The notes: a model not told the origin generated them from the sequence alone. 34,978 bases of DNA from JAGLCW01 sp964422555 (GCA_964422555.1 CAYRBR010000007.1:1-34978); one strand, 5' to 3'. Counted from the first letter of the stretch, positions 1 through 7,270 are shown. Numbers and translations are program-made.

Positions 1-56
1 TCCGTGAAGGTGGTCGAACAGTAGGTGCTGGAGTTGTTACCAAGATCATCGAATAA
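1..56 (+). CDS. tuf: Elongation factor Tu, C-terminal end (partial)
   Basis: Only the last 17 codons and the stop are in the window, read in frame from base 3. The residues REGGRTVGAGVVTKIIE match the conserved end of EF-Tu domain 3. EF-Tu delivers aminoacyl-tRNA to the ribosome. Its place just before rpmG, tRNA-Trp and secE is the usual bacterial arrangement. The 5' part lies outside the window. Confidence 0.93.
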   Translation, partial: REGGRTVGAGVVTKIIE

Positions 57-93
57 TCATCCCTGTACAAGAAAGTAAAGGTGTAAAACTCAA

Positions 94-264
94 ATGGCTA
101 AAAAGAGTAAACAAAACAGAGAAAAAGTAACGTTAGAGTGTACTGTGTGCAAGCACAGAAACTATACAACATCCAAAAACAAAAAGAATACTACAGACAG
201 ACTTACACTGAAGAAGTACTGCCCTAACGACCGTAAACATACTGAACACAGGGAGGTAAGATAG
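94..264 (+). CDS. rpmG: 50S ribosomal protein L33
   Basis: This 56-residue basic protein of the large ribosomal subunit has the family layout: an ECTVC zinc-knuckle start at about residues 15-19, then the NYTTSKNKKN stretch, and KYCPNDRKHTEHREVR at the end. A zinc-binding L33 has two CxxC pairs. Here the first is intact but the second reads C-P-N-D, so the fourth cysteine is replaced by aspartate. It is too short for the 60-residue ORF cutoff often used. A purine-rich AAAGGTG lies about 11 bases before the ATG. The TAG stop overlaps the first bases of the tRNA-Trp gene. It is likely co-transcribed with tuf, tRNA-Trp and secE. Confidence 0.93.
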   Translation: MAKKSKQNREKVTLECTVCKHRNYTTSKNKKNTTDRLTLKKYCPNDRKHTEHREVR

Positions 265-335
265 GCGCGTAGTTCAATTGGTAGAGCATCGGTCTCCAAA
301 ACCGAGTGTTGGGGGTTCGAGTCCTCCCGCGCCTG
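263..335 (+). tRNA. trnW: tRNA-Trp (CCA anticodon)
   Basis: A complete cloverleaf can be folded. The acceptor stem AGGCGCG pairs with CGCGCCT. The D arm contains GTTCAATTGGTAGAGC. The anticodon stem TCGGT/ACCGA carries loop CTCCAAA with anticodon CCA at 296-298. The T arm is GGGGG-TTCGAGT-CCTCC and the discriminator is G335. No 3' CCA is encoded. An A-G-G start is typical of bacterial tRNA-Trp, so the 5' end at 263 is well supported and falls inside the rpmG TAG stop. The tRNA sits between rpmG and secE and must be cut out of an mRNA. Confidence 0.97.
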
Positions 336-342
336 CTTTTTT

Positions 343-561
343 ATGAAAAAACATGAAAACAAATTCGTACAGTTTTTTATAGACGTATGGTACGAATTAA
401 AAAATAAAACGACCTGGCCTTCACTAAACCAATTATGGCAAACAACTCTTATTGTAGTTTTGTTTGTTGTTATTTGGTCTGCGTTCTTGGGAATAGTCGA
501 TACCGGTTTTGCAAAAGCACTAGAGTCTTTCCTTTCCTTTACAACCGGAGGCGGAGCCTAA
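343..561 (+). CDS. secE: Preprotein translocase subunit SecE
   Basis: SecE clamps SecY in the SecYEG channel of the inner membrane. This 72-residue form has the short Gram-positive/Chloroflexota-like layout. It has an amphipathic region (FFIDVWYELKNKTTWPS, with the conserved K-x-x-WPS type motif) followed by one membrane segment at about residues 31-52. The ATG lies only seven bases (CTTTTTT) after the tRNA-Trp 3' end, and no Shine-Dalgarno sequence fits between them. nusG follows after six bases, the near-universal secE-nusG pair. The start could only move by altering the conserved N-terminus, so 343 is preferred. Confidence 0.95.
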   Translation: MKKHENKFVQFFIDVWYELKNKTTWPSLNQLWQTTLIVVLFVVIWSAFLGIVDTGFAKALESFLSFTTGGGA

Positions 562-567
562 TTTATT

Positions 568-1107
568 ATGGCAATTGTAACGGAAGATAACAAACCAAAC
601 TGGTATTTAATTAGTACTTATTCTGGAAAAGAGAAACATGTTAAAACATGTTTACTTGAGCGAATACGATCCTTTGCCTTAGAAGGACGAATATTAGACA
701 TCCAAATTCCCGTTGATTATCAACGCAAGCCTGGAAAAAAAGATCCAGTAGAAGAAAAAGTATATCCTGGATATGTTTTAGTGAAAATGTTTCTTGATGA
801 CCAAACTTGGTACGCTGTTAGAAGAACGCCCAATGTTCTTGGATTTGTTGGACCGGAAGGTAAACCTACTCCTTTATCGAAAAAAGAAGTATCTATTATG
901 CTTGACCGGGTAACAGAGGAAGAAGCACGAGCAAAATTGAATTTCAGCATCCACGATCACATACGAATTACAAACGGACCATTCCAAGATTTAACTGGTG
1001 TTGTTGAAGAAATTGATGAAGAAACTGAAAAAGCTAAAGTAAGATTAACAATGTTTGGTAGAGAAATGCCTGTTGATATTGACTTTCCATTTATAGAAAA
1101 AGTCTAA
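568..1107 (+). CDS. nusG: Transcription termination/antitermination factor NusG
   Basis: NusG binds the RNA polymerase clamp and affects pausing, Rho-dependent termination and transcription-translation coupling. The 179 residues have the full family layout. An NGN domain spans about residues 10-115 (NWYLISTYSGKEKHV near the start, then YPGYVLVKM, and TPNVLGFVG before the linker). A C-terminal KOW domain covers about residues 125-179 (ITNGPFQDLTGVVEEID, with the G-P-F-x-x-x-x-G-x-V signature). The length is normal. It lies between secE and rplK, as in most bacteria. Confidence 0.97.
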   Translation: MAIVTEDNKPNWYLISTYSGKEKHVKTCLLERIRSFALEGRILDIQIPVDYQRKPGKKDPVEEKVYPGYVLVKMFLDDQTWYAVRRTPNVLGFVGPEGKPTPLSKKEVSIMLDRVTEEEARAKLNFSIHDHIRITNGPFQDLTGVVEEIDEETEKAKVRLTMFGREMPVDIDFPFIEKV

Positions 1108-1126
1108 TCGAGCAAAGGAGATTAAC

Positions 1127-1552
1127 ATGGCCAAAAAAGTAACTGGTTATATAAAATTGCAAATACCCGCTGGAGGAGCTACACCAGCTCCTCCAGTCGG
1201 ACCAGCCCTAGGGCAAAAAGGTGTAAATATTATGCAGTTTGTAAAAGAATTCAACGATAAAACTGCAGATCAAAAAGGACTAATCATTCCTGTAGTAATT
1301 ACTGTTTTTGCGGATAGAACATTTAGTTTTATTCTAAAAACACCCCCAGTAGCTGCATTAGTCAAAAAAGAACTGAAGCTTGAAACTGCTTCCGGTGTAC
1401 CCAACCGTAAGAAAGTGGGAAGGCTGAATGCTCAACAGGTTCAAAAAATTGCTGAGATCAAAATGAAAGATCTCAATACAATTAACGTCGAATCTGCAAT
1501 GAGAATGGTAGCCGGTACAGCAAGATCGATGGGCGTTGACATCGAAAAATAA
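1127..1552 (+). CDS. rplK: 50S ribosomal protein L11
   Basis: L11 is part of the GTPase-associated centre of the large subunit and binds 23S rRNA. The 141-residue length is standard. The N-terminal domain shows GYIKLQIPAGGATPAPPVGP and ALGQKGVNIMQF, and the C-terminal RNA-binding domain ends TARSMGVDIE. An AAGGAG ribosome-binding site lies just before the ATG at 1127. rplA follows after 22 bases. The rplK-rplA pair is usually controlled by L1 acting on its mRNA, but I did not identify a specific L1 site. Confidence 0.97.
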   Translation: MAKKVTGYIKLQIPAGGATPAPPVGPALGQKGVNIMQFVKEFNDKTADQKGLIIPVVITVFADRTFSFILKTPPVAALVKKELKLETASGVPNRKKVGRLNAQQVQKIAEIKMKDLNTINVESAMRMVAGTARSMGVDIEK

Positions 1553-1574
1553 CTTGTTGTAATAAGGATAAATT

Positions 1575-2282
1575 ATGTCTGGTAAAAAATACGCAAATGT
1601 CGAAAAAGAGTTAAATTTAAAGAACAAAGAGTTTACATTCCAAGAAGCATTGGATTTAATTCCTAAGCTTCGAACTGCTTCTTTCAACGAAACCGTTGAA
1701 ATGCATATGGCATTGGGTGTTGATCCAAAAAAAGCAGATCAAAATATTAGAGGAATGGTTAGCTTACCCGCTGGTACTGGTAAAGATGTAAAAGTTTTGG
1801 TTTTTACCAAGGGTGAAAAAGTAGAAGAAGCAAAACAAGCCGGAGCCGATTATATTGGAGATGACGAAACTGCCAAGAAAATTCAAGGTGGTTGGTTTGA
1901 CTTTGATGTATGTATTGCTACTCCTGATATGATGCCTGTAGTAGGTAGATTGGGTCGAGTATTAGGTCCTCGTGGATTAATGCCGAATCCAAAACTCGGT
2001 ACCGTTACGAACGATTTAGAAAAAACAGTAAAAGAAATGAAATCTGGAAAAGTTGAATATCGTGTTGATAAATTCTCCAATATCCATGTACCTGTCGGAA
2101 AAGCTGACTTTAATCCAGAAGACTTAACAAAGAATATTTTTGCATTAACCAATGCTATTGTAAAAGCTAGACCATCTTCCGCCAAAGGACAGTACATTAA
2201 GAGTTGTTATTTCACTCTTACAATGAGTCCTTCTGTAAAAGTAAATGTTACAAATTTGGTCAGGAGTGCTGCTGGACAATAA
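1575..2282 (+). CDS. rplA: 50S ribosomal protein L1
   Basis: L1 forms the mobile stalk that helps tRNA leave the E site, and it represses its own operon in many bacteria. The 235-residue length matches the family. Recognisable blocks are the N-terminal FTFQEALDLIPKLRTASFNETVE, the SLPAGTGKDVKVLVF segment, the GRLGRVLGPRGLMPNPKLGT signature at about residues 125-144, and the closing GQYIKSCYFTLTMSPSVKV. An AAGGAT site lies before the ATG. The 138-base spacer that follows is the L10 leader, so rplA may be the last gene before an attenuation point. Confidence 0.97.
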   Translation: MSGKKYANVEKELNLKNKEFTFQEALDLIPKLRTASFNETVEMHMALGVDPKKADQNIRGMVSLPAGTGKDVKVLVFTKGEKVEEAKQAGADYIGDDETAKKIQGGWFDFDVCIATPDMMPVVGRLGRVLGPRGLMPNPKLGTVTNDLEKTVKEMKSGKVEYRVDKFSNIHVPVGKADFNPEDLTKNIFALTNAIVKARPSSAKGQYIKSCYFTLTMSPSVKVNVTNLVRSAAGQ

Positions 2283-2404
2283 GCATATTTTATAACCATC
2301 CCAAAGACTGCGGGAACCGATAGGTTTAAAAATCTCTCGCATAGGGAGGATGATTGATTACATAAAAAATCAATGCCTTCCTGTTTTTGGGAAGGCATTT
2401 TTTT
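2283..2404 (+). promoter_or_regulatory. Ribosomal protein L10 leader (rplJL autoregulation)
   Basis: The spacer between rplA and rplJ contains an ACTGCGGGAACC...TCTCGCATAGGGAGG arrangement resembling the bacterial L10-leader RNA, to which the L10(L12)4 complex binds. Bases 2344-2349 (GGGAGG) can pair with 2376-2381 (CCTTCC), which is the left arm of the terminator hairpin downstream. The leader can therefore adopt a terminating or a non-terminating fold. This matches the attenuation scheme known for Bacillus subtilis rplJL. The fold was drawn by eye, and an Rfam L10-leader covariance search would settle it. Confidence 0.7.
2372..2404 (+). terminator. Intrinsic terminator/attenuator before rplJ
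   Basis: AATGCCTTCC (2372-2381) and GGAAGGCATT (2390-2399) form a perfect 10-bp hairpin with an 8-base loop, followed by a run of T to 2404. It stands only 16 bases before the rplJ start codon, and rplJ and rplL depend on reading through it. That makes it an attenuator for rplJL as well as the end of the upstream transcript. Confidence 0.85.
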
Positions 2405-2420
2405 ATAGAAAGGAGGAAGT

Positions 2421-2954
2421 ATGATCACAAGGAAGAAAAAAGAAGAAATTTATGAGATGATGACGCAAAACTGGGAAACTGCACAAAGTTTCGTTTTCTA
2501 TAACTATGAAAAAATGGATAATGAAAACCTTACAGAATTCAGAAAAATCGTAAATGGAGCAAAGTGTAAAGCTGTTGTAACCAAGAATACATTGTTCCTA
2601 AAAAGTGCAGAAAATGCTGGAATTGAATTTGACAAAGAACTAGCCGATTCAATTTTTTGTGGTATGACCGGTGCAGTATTTTCTACTGAAGATCCGCTGG
2701 AAGCACCAAAAATTGTTAAAGATTTTGTGAAGGGGAAAAAGACACCCAAAATTAAAGGAGGGTACTTCGAAGGAAAACTTCTTTCGAAAGAACAAGTAAT
2801 TAAACTTGCTTCTGTACCACCAAGAGAAGTATTACTTGCTCAGGTAGCCTTCTGTTTTAATGGACCTGCGCGTAATTTAGCTGTTGTTTTGAATAATACA
2901 ATGACAAAACTTTGTTGGGCATTAAATGCCGTTAAAGAAACTAAAGAAAACTAA
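2421..2954 (+). CDS. rplJ: 50S ribosomal protein L10
   Basis: L10 anchors L7/L12 dimers to the ribosome and represses its own operon through the L10 leader. The 177-residue protein starts MITRKKKEEIYEMM. It has the FVFYNYEKMDNENLTEFRK and VVTKNTLFLKSA segments typical of the globular domain, then LASVPPREVLLAQVAF, and a C-terminal helix (LNNTMTKLCWALNAVKE) that binds L7/L12. An AAAGGAGG site is placed well before the ATG. rplL follows after 15 bases. Confidence 0.96.
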   Translation: MITRKKKEEIYEMMTQNWETAQSFVFYNYEKMDNENLTEFRKIVNGAKCKAVVTKNTLFLKSAENAGIEFDKELADSIFCGMTGAVFSTEDPLEAPKIVKDFVKGKKTPKIKGGYFEGKLLSKEQVIKLASVPPREVLLAQVAFCFNGPARNLAVVLNNTMTKLCWALNAVKETKEN

Positions 2955-2969
2955 GTTTAGGAGGATAAA

Positions 2970-3347
2970 ATGACAAAAGACGAAATATTACAAGCTATTG
3001 AAGAAATGAAAGTTCTAGAATTGGTAGAGTTGGTTGCTGCTATCGAAGAACGTTTTGGTGTATCCGCTGCAATGCCTGTTGCTGCCGTAGCTGCTCCTGC
3101 CGCCGATGGTGGTGCTGGTGACGGTGGTGCTGAACAAACCGAATTTGACGTAATCATTACTGATGCTGGATCACAGAAAATCCAGGTTATCAAAGCTGTT
3201 AGAGAAGTAACAGGTCTTGGACTAAAAGAAGCAAAAGCATTAGTAGATAGTGCACCAAAAGCTGTAAAAGAAAAAATTAGTGAAAAAGAAGCTAACGATC
3301 TGAAAGATAAACTAGCTGCTGTTGGAGCCGTTGTAGAAGTTAAGTAG
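2970..3347 (+). CDS. rplL: 50S ribosomal protein L7/L12
   Basis: L7/L12 is the multi-copy stalk protein that recruits translational GTPases. The 125 residues show the N-terminal dimerisation helices (about 1-33), an alanine- and glycine-rich hinge (about 34-53), and the C-terminal domain with IQVIKAVREVTGLGLKEAKA. The length is normal. A strong AGGAGG lies before the ATG. rpoB does not follow as it does in many bacteria; instead the operon ends at a strong terminator. Confidence 0.97.
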   Translation: MTKDEILQAIEEMKVLELVELVAAIEERFGVSAAMPVAAVAAPAADGGAGDGGAEQTEFDVIITDAGSQKIQVIKAVREVTGLGLKEAKALVDSAPKAVKEKISEKEANDLKDKLAAVGAVVEVK

Positions 3348-3369
3348 TATTACTACAAACGAATTCAAT

Positions 3370-3409
3370 AAAAAAAGCGGGGAGAAGTGTTTTCTTCCCG
3401 CTTTTTTTT
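3370..3409 (+). terminator. Rho-independent terminator after rplL
   Basis: A stem of GCGGGGAGAA against TTCTTCCCGC (one G-T pair) is flanked by an A run and a run of eight T. It ends the rplJL transcript. The next gene starts only about 13 bases later and so must have its promoter in or beside this element. Confidence 0.92.
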
Positions 3410-3410
3410 G

Positions 3411-3416
3411 TAAAAT
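3411..3416 (+). promoter_or_regulatory. Candidate -10 box, leaderless metallophosphoesterase mRNA
   Basis: TAAAAT is followed by six bases and then the ATG at 3423, so a transcript starting at the usual distance would begin at or within a base or two of the start codon. No Shine-Dalgarno sequence is present between the rplL terminator and the ATG. The -35 region is weak. mutY shows the same geometry. Confidence 0.4.
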
Positions 3417-3422
3417 ACTATT

Positions 3423-4163
3423 ATGATATATGCAATATTTTCGGATATTCATGCAAATTATGAAGCTTTATCAACCGTATTGAGATATCTAGATGATCTT
3501 GATATCAAAGATATTGTTTGTTGTGGCGATATTGTAGGGTATGGACCAAACCCTGTAGAATGTATTAATCGGCTACAAAACTATCGGTTTAAATCTGTTT
3601 TGGGAAATCATGATCAAGCTTTTATTACCGATACGCTTGATATCTATTTCAATGAAGATGCGGTAGTTGCCTTAAATATCCAGAAAAATTTAGTAAAAAA
3701 ACCGGAAATTGATTTTATAAAAAAACTTCCTCGGGTAGGTTATGAAAAGCGTTTTACCTATACTCATTCCTATTTAGATGGGAATCATCCTTACCGATAT
3801 GTTCTTGATGAAACAACTGCCTCAAAAAATGCTTCTCTGAACAAGAAGAATAATGTTCTCTTTATCGGGCATTCTCATATTCCTTGTGTGTATGATATTG
3901 ATCCTAATGGAAACATCGAAACACACAAAGCGAAGAACGGTTTAGATTGGGATATACAGCCTACTCACAAATATGTGATCAATGTAGGTAGTATAGGACA
4001 AAGTAGAGATGGTAATCCCGACAGTTCTTTTGCCTTATTTGACTCAAATGCAATGCTGATAAAAATTCTTCGATTTCCTTATCCTATCTTCAAAACACAG
4101 CAGAAAATGATTAAAAAAGGGTTCCCAGAATTCCTAGTAAAACATCTTGAAAGAGGCTTTTAA
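3423..4163 (+). CDS. Calcineurin-like metallophosphoesterase (YfcE/MJ0936-like)
   Basis: This 246-residue cytosolic phosphoesterase has all the family metal-binding motifs: SDIHAN (D8, H10), GDIVGYGPN (D36), GNHD (N62, H63) and GHSHIP near residue 155. These chelate two metal ions for phosphodiester or phosphomonoester hydrolysis. The closest named group is the prokaryotic phosphodiesterase family that includes YfcE and MJ0936. The natural substrate cannot be read from sequence. It stands alone between the rplL terminator and the convergent dprA end. No ribosome-binding site is visible and a -10-like box abuts the ATG, so the mRNA may be leaderless. Confidence 0.88.
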   Translation: MIYAIFSDIHANYEALSTVLRYLDDLDIKDIVCCGDIVGYGPNPVECINRLQNYRFKSVLGNHDQAFITDTLDIYFNEDAVVALNIQKNLVKKPEIDFIKKLPRVGYEKRFTYTHSYLDGNHPYRYVLDETTASKNASLNKKNNVLFIGHSHIPCVYDIDPNGNIETHKAKNGLDWDIQPTHKYVINVGSIGQSRDGNPDSSFALFDSNAMLIKILRFPYPIFKTQQKMIKKGFPEFLVKHLERGF

Positions 4164-4189
4164 AACAAGCTTCTTCGAAGTAGACAGTA

Positions 4190-5236
4190 TTAGTATCTAC
4201 CTTGCTTAATAATTCCCCTTAACTCTAGCTTAGTAAGTGCTTTCATTAGCGTTGCAATTGGAATAGAGGAAAGAGCAGACAATTCCGAAAAATCTAAATC
4301 TTCATTTTCAAGGGCCTTACAGATCACAGCTTCTGTATCATCTAATCCAAGATTATCTACAGATAAAGAGTGTATTTCCTTGTGGGAAGAGCCAAGTACG
4401 TCTAGTACATCTTTTGTTTCTGTTATAGGTCGAACTCCTTGTTTGAGAAGCTCGTTAGTTCCCTTTGATGTTGGAGAGTCAATAGAACCAGGAAGTGAAA
4501 AAACTTCTTTTCCCTGTTCGATTGCTAGATCGGCAGTTATCATTGCTCCGCTTTTAATGGCAGCTTCAATTAGGATTAATCCATCGGATAATCCACTAAT
4601 AATTCGATTACGAGCTGGAAAGTAATAAGGTCTTGGAGTGGTGCTCATTGGAAATTCAGATAGAATTAGTCCATTCGCTTCAATGGATTGTTTTAGTTTT
4701 GAATGAGAAGTTGGATAACAAACATTGGTTCCATTTGCTACTACTGCAACAGTCGATTTGTTTGAATCCAATGCGCCCTTATGAGCTTGTGAATCGATAC
4801 CATAAGCCATACCTGATACAATCATGAATCCATGCATGGACAGTTCCGAAGCAAATTGGTATGCATGCTTTTTCCCATAAAGACTTGCTTTTCTTGATCC
4901 AACGATGGCAATACAATTGTGGAATGGACGCTGGCAATTTCCTTTGCAATATAAAACAGGAGGCATTCCTTTTAAGCCCTTTAACGAAGAAGGGTATTCA
5001 GGATGTTCGCAATCAATAATTCTGGTATTATTTTTATAGGCTGTTTCTTTTTCTTTTTCAATAAACTGATCTACTTCTTTTTGATGTAGCACAGAAAGGA
5101 TTCGATCAGGAATAGTCTTAAACTCACATTCCCACAACTCGTTGTATTCTCTGTATTTTATTGCATGAGAAACATAAAGGTGATACGTAAATCGAAGAAA
5201 TAAATCCTGTATTTGAGTCTTCTTTTGTGTGGACAT
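4190..5236 (-). CDS. dprA: DNA-processing protein DprA
   Basis: DprA binds incoming single-stranded DNA and loads RecA during natural transformation, and it is also widespread in non-competent bacteria. The 348 residues have a poorly conserved N-terminal part, a Rossmann-like core at about residues 85-290, and a C-terminal winged-helix domain (about 295-348, SSIPIATLMKALTKLELRG). Core motifs include AIVGSRKASLYG (about 110-121), SGMAYGIDSQAH, FPARNRIISGLSDG, KSGAMITADLAIEQG and EVFSLPGSIDSPTSKGTN. It starts four bases after the preceding phosphorylase gene and is the last gene of the long minus-strand operon. Confidence 0.94.
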   Translation of the reverse strand: MSTQKKTQIQDLFLRFTYHLYVSHAIKYREYNELWECEFKTIPDRILSVLHQKEVDQFIEKEKETAYKNNTRIIDCEHPEYPSSLKGLKGMPPVLYCKGNCQRPFHNCIAIVGSRKASLYGKKHAYQFASELSMHGFMIVSGMAYGIDSQAHKGALDSNKSTVAVVANGTNVCYPTSHSKLKQSIEANGLILSEFPMSTTPRPYYFPARNRIISGLSDGLILIEAAIKSGAMITADLAIEQGKEVFSLPGSIDSPTSKGTNELLKQGVRPITETKDVLDVLGSSHKEIHSLSVDNLGLDDTEAVICKALENEDLDFSELSALSSIPIATLMKALTKLELRGIIKQGRY

Positions 5237-5240
5237 ACAA

Positions 5241-5981
5241 TTAACTCGAAAGGTAATTGGTTAAGTAATAATGTAAAAAGGTGTGAAGGTTTTGAGTTGA
5301 TTTTCCCATTTCATCCTCAACCTCTTTCATGGAAAGGGCAGTGTCCGAGATACCAGCAGCAAAATTTGTAACTATTGCAACTGAGGCATATTGAAGGTTT
5401 ATCTCATTTGCCAGTACAACTTCTGGGTAGCCAGTCATATTGACGATATCTCCACCCCACTGTTTATACATCTGAATTTCAGCACTAGTTTCATACCTGG
5501 GACCTTCTGTAACAACCATCGTTAGATTTGAATAATGAGGGATCGATAAATGGTCTAATGAGCGAATAATATTTTTATTCATCTCTTCTGAATAAGGATG
5601 AGATTGATCTATATGGACTTTTTCTGGAACGAAATGGTCATAAAAAGTGTGTTTACGATTCTTTGTAAACTCTAGATAACTACCACAGGTACAAAACGTA
5701 CCGGGAAGCAGTTTTTGTTTAATTGCGCCTACGGCAGCTGTTGCAATGATGTGTGAAACTTTCTTTTTATGTAAGGCCCAGATATTGGCTCGATAATTAA
5801 TGTTGTGAGGAGGGATAAAGTGGTTTTTTCCATGTCTTGGCAAGAAGAAAACCGATTGGTTTTGAAAAGAGTATTCTTCCAAATAGGCTTCTCCATAGGG
5901 AGTTTGAAGAGTATATTCCTTAATTTTCTCTAACATTTTGAATGATGAAAATCCTGATCCTCCGATAATTCCTAATTTCAT
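5241..5981 (-). CDS. MTA/purine nucleoside phosphorylase family, probable methylthioinosine phosphorylase
   Basis: A 246-residue member of the PNP/MTAP trimeric phosphorylase family, which cleaves purine nucleosides with phosphate. Visible motifs are GIIGGSGF at the start, PRHGKNHFIPPHNINYRANI (about 48-67), EGPRYETSAEIQM (about 159-171) and NMTGYPEVVLANE (about 181-193). The base-binding position reads T-N-F-A-A-G, with Asn206 where adenosine-type MTA phosphorylases have Asp. Asn suits a 6-oxopurine such as methylthioinosine. The upstream gene, which overlaps it by four bases, encodes an MTA/SAH deaminase that would make exactly that substrate. The specificity is inferred; family membership is firm. 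Confidence 0.85.
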   Translation of the reverse strand: MKLGIIGGSGFSSFKMLEKIKEYTLQTPYGEAYLEEYSFQNQSVFFLPRHGKNHFIPPHNINYRANIWALHKKKVSHIIATAAVGAIKQKLLPGTFCTCGSYLEFTKNRKHTFYDHFVPEKVHIDQSHPYSEEMNKNIIRSLDHLSIPHYSNLTMVVTEGPRYETSAEIQMYKQWGGDIVNMTGYPEVVLANEINLQYASVAIVTNFAAGISDTALSMKEVEDEMGKSTQNLHTFLHYYLTNYLSS

Positions 5982-7270
5982 TCTGCATAACTCCTTATTC
6001 CAGTCATACTGGATGCTATTTTGGAAGCTTCTTTCCGAATTGCGTTTTCATCAAAGGTAAGAATTTTTCGATCCTTCATAACACATTTTCCGTCAATAAT
6101 TACCGTGTCAACTTCTCCCATTCCAGTGGATGCGTAAACCAAATTTGAAATCGGTGACAATGCGGGGATAGTAGAGCTTGTGTTGGTATCAAGCAAAACC
6201 AAATCAGCAGCTGCTTTTTCTTGAATGATCCCCATTGGTTTGTTGAATAGCCATTTACCCGGAGTACTGGTAGCCATACGGAACGTAGTTTCAGCAGAGA
6301 GAGAAGTGGGATCTAACGTGCCTGCAACTTTTCCCAATAAAGATGCAATGTGCATCTCGAAGAACATATTTAACTGATTGTTGGAAGAAGCCCCATCCGT
6401 TCCAAGAGCAACCTGGATGTTGCTTTGAATGTAATTTTGAATGGGGGCAATACCCGAGGCAAGTTTTAAATTAGAAGAAGGATTGTGAACTACTAGCACA
6501 TTGTTCTGCGAAAGTATCTCTTTATCTTTGTTTGAGAGATAGACACAATGAGCTCCTACCGTGGGATTTGAAAACAAACCAGTTTTTTCGATTTCTTCGA
6601 TAGGAGTGTGGTTGTTGTGTTTTTTCTTGAAATCGTCAATCTCTTTCTCAGTTTCATGTAAATGGATGTGGATTCCTGTTTTTAAATCTTGTGCTTTCCG
6701 TGCGATTTTTTCGAGACATTGCAAAGAGCAGGTATAGGGTGCATGAGGACCAAAGAATACCTGGATGCGACCATCTGCAGAATTGTTAAAATTGTGAAAA
6801 AAATCGGCACAATTTTGGATTCCTTTTTCACCAGATTGGTCAGTAAGGCCAGGAGATAATATAGCTCGGATACCAGATCGTTCAATAGCAGAAGCTGTTT
6901 CTTTGCAGAAAAAATACATATCGTTGAAGAAAGTACAACCATTATGAAGCATTTCAGAAATAGCTAAAAGAGATCCACAATAAACAGCTTCCGATGTTAG
7001 TTTTGCTTCAACCGGGAAAATTTTTTCTGTTAACCATTGATGAAGTGGAAGATCGTCAGCATATCCCCTAAAAAGCGACATGGCTGCGTGGGTATGTAAA
7101 TTCATTAATCCAGGGATGAGTAGTTTCCCTTTTCCCGATATAACTTCTTCATTGGGTTCAGGATGGATGTAGTTCGAACAGATAGATTGTATACAACCAT
7201 CCTTAATTCTTATATTCCCTTTTTTACATGTAAGCAAAGGGGTGATATATGTACAATTCTCAAGAATCAT
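5978..7270 (-). CDS. mtaD: 5-methylthioadenosine/S-adenosylhomocysteine deaminase
   Basis: This 430-residue amidohydrolase deaminates MTA and SAH to their inosine forms. Metal and catalytic residues are in place: LHTHA (H59, H61), HIHLHE (H203, E206), GAHCVYL (H241) and LGTDGASSNN (D292). The family loops SLFRGYADDLPL and NQLNMFFEM are present. Composition and length match the MtaD/SsnA branch rather than cytosine or guanine deaminase. The stop codon overlaps the start of the downstream phosphorylase gene (ATGA), so the two are translationally coupled and probably work in sequence. Confidence 0.92.
   Translation of the reverse strand: MILENCTYITPLLTCKKGNIRIKDGCIQSICSNYIHPEPNEEVISGKGKLLIPGLMNLHTHAAMSLFRGYADDLPLHQWLTEKIFPVEAKLTSEAVYCGSLLAISEMLHNGCTFFNDMYFFCKETASAIERSGIRAILSPGLTDQSGEKGIQNCADFFHNFNNSADGRIQVFFGPHAPYTCSLQCLEKIARKAQDLKTGIHIHLHETEKEIDDFKKKHNNHTPIEEIEKTGLFSNPTVGAHCVYLSNKDKEILSQNNVLVVHNPSSNLKLASGIAPIQNYIQSNIQVALGTDGASSNNQLNMFFEMHIASLLGKVAGTLDPTSLSAETTFRMATSTPGKWLFNKPMGIIQEKAAADLVLLDTNTSSTIPALSPISNLVYASTGMGEVDTVIIDGKCVMKDRKILTFDENAIRKEASKIASSMTGIRSYAE

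Noticed and set aside
2957..3193. Antisense open frame over rplL
   Set aside because: It mirrors the alanine- and glycine-rich hinge codons of L7/L12 and has no ribosome-binding site or family resemblance.
4164..4189. A terminator between the metallophosphoesterase and dprA
   Set aside because: Only a weak 4-5 bp pairing (GCTTC/GAAGT) is present without a clear T-run, too little to call.
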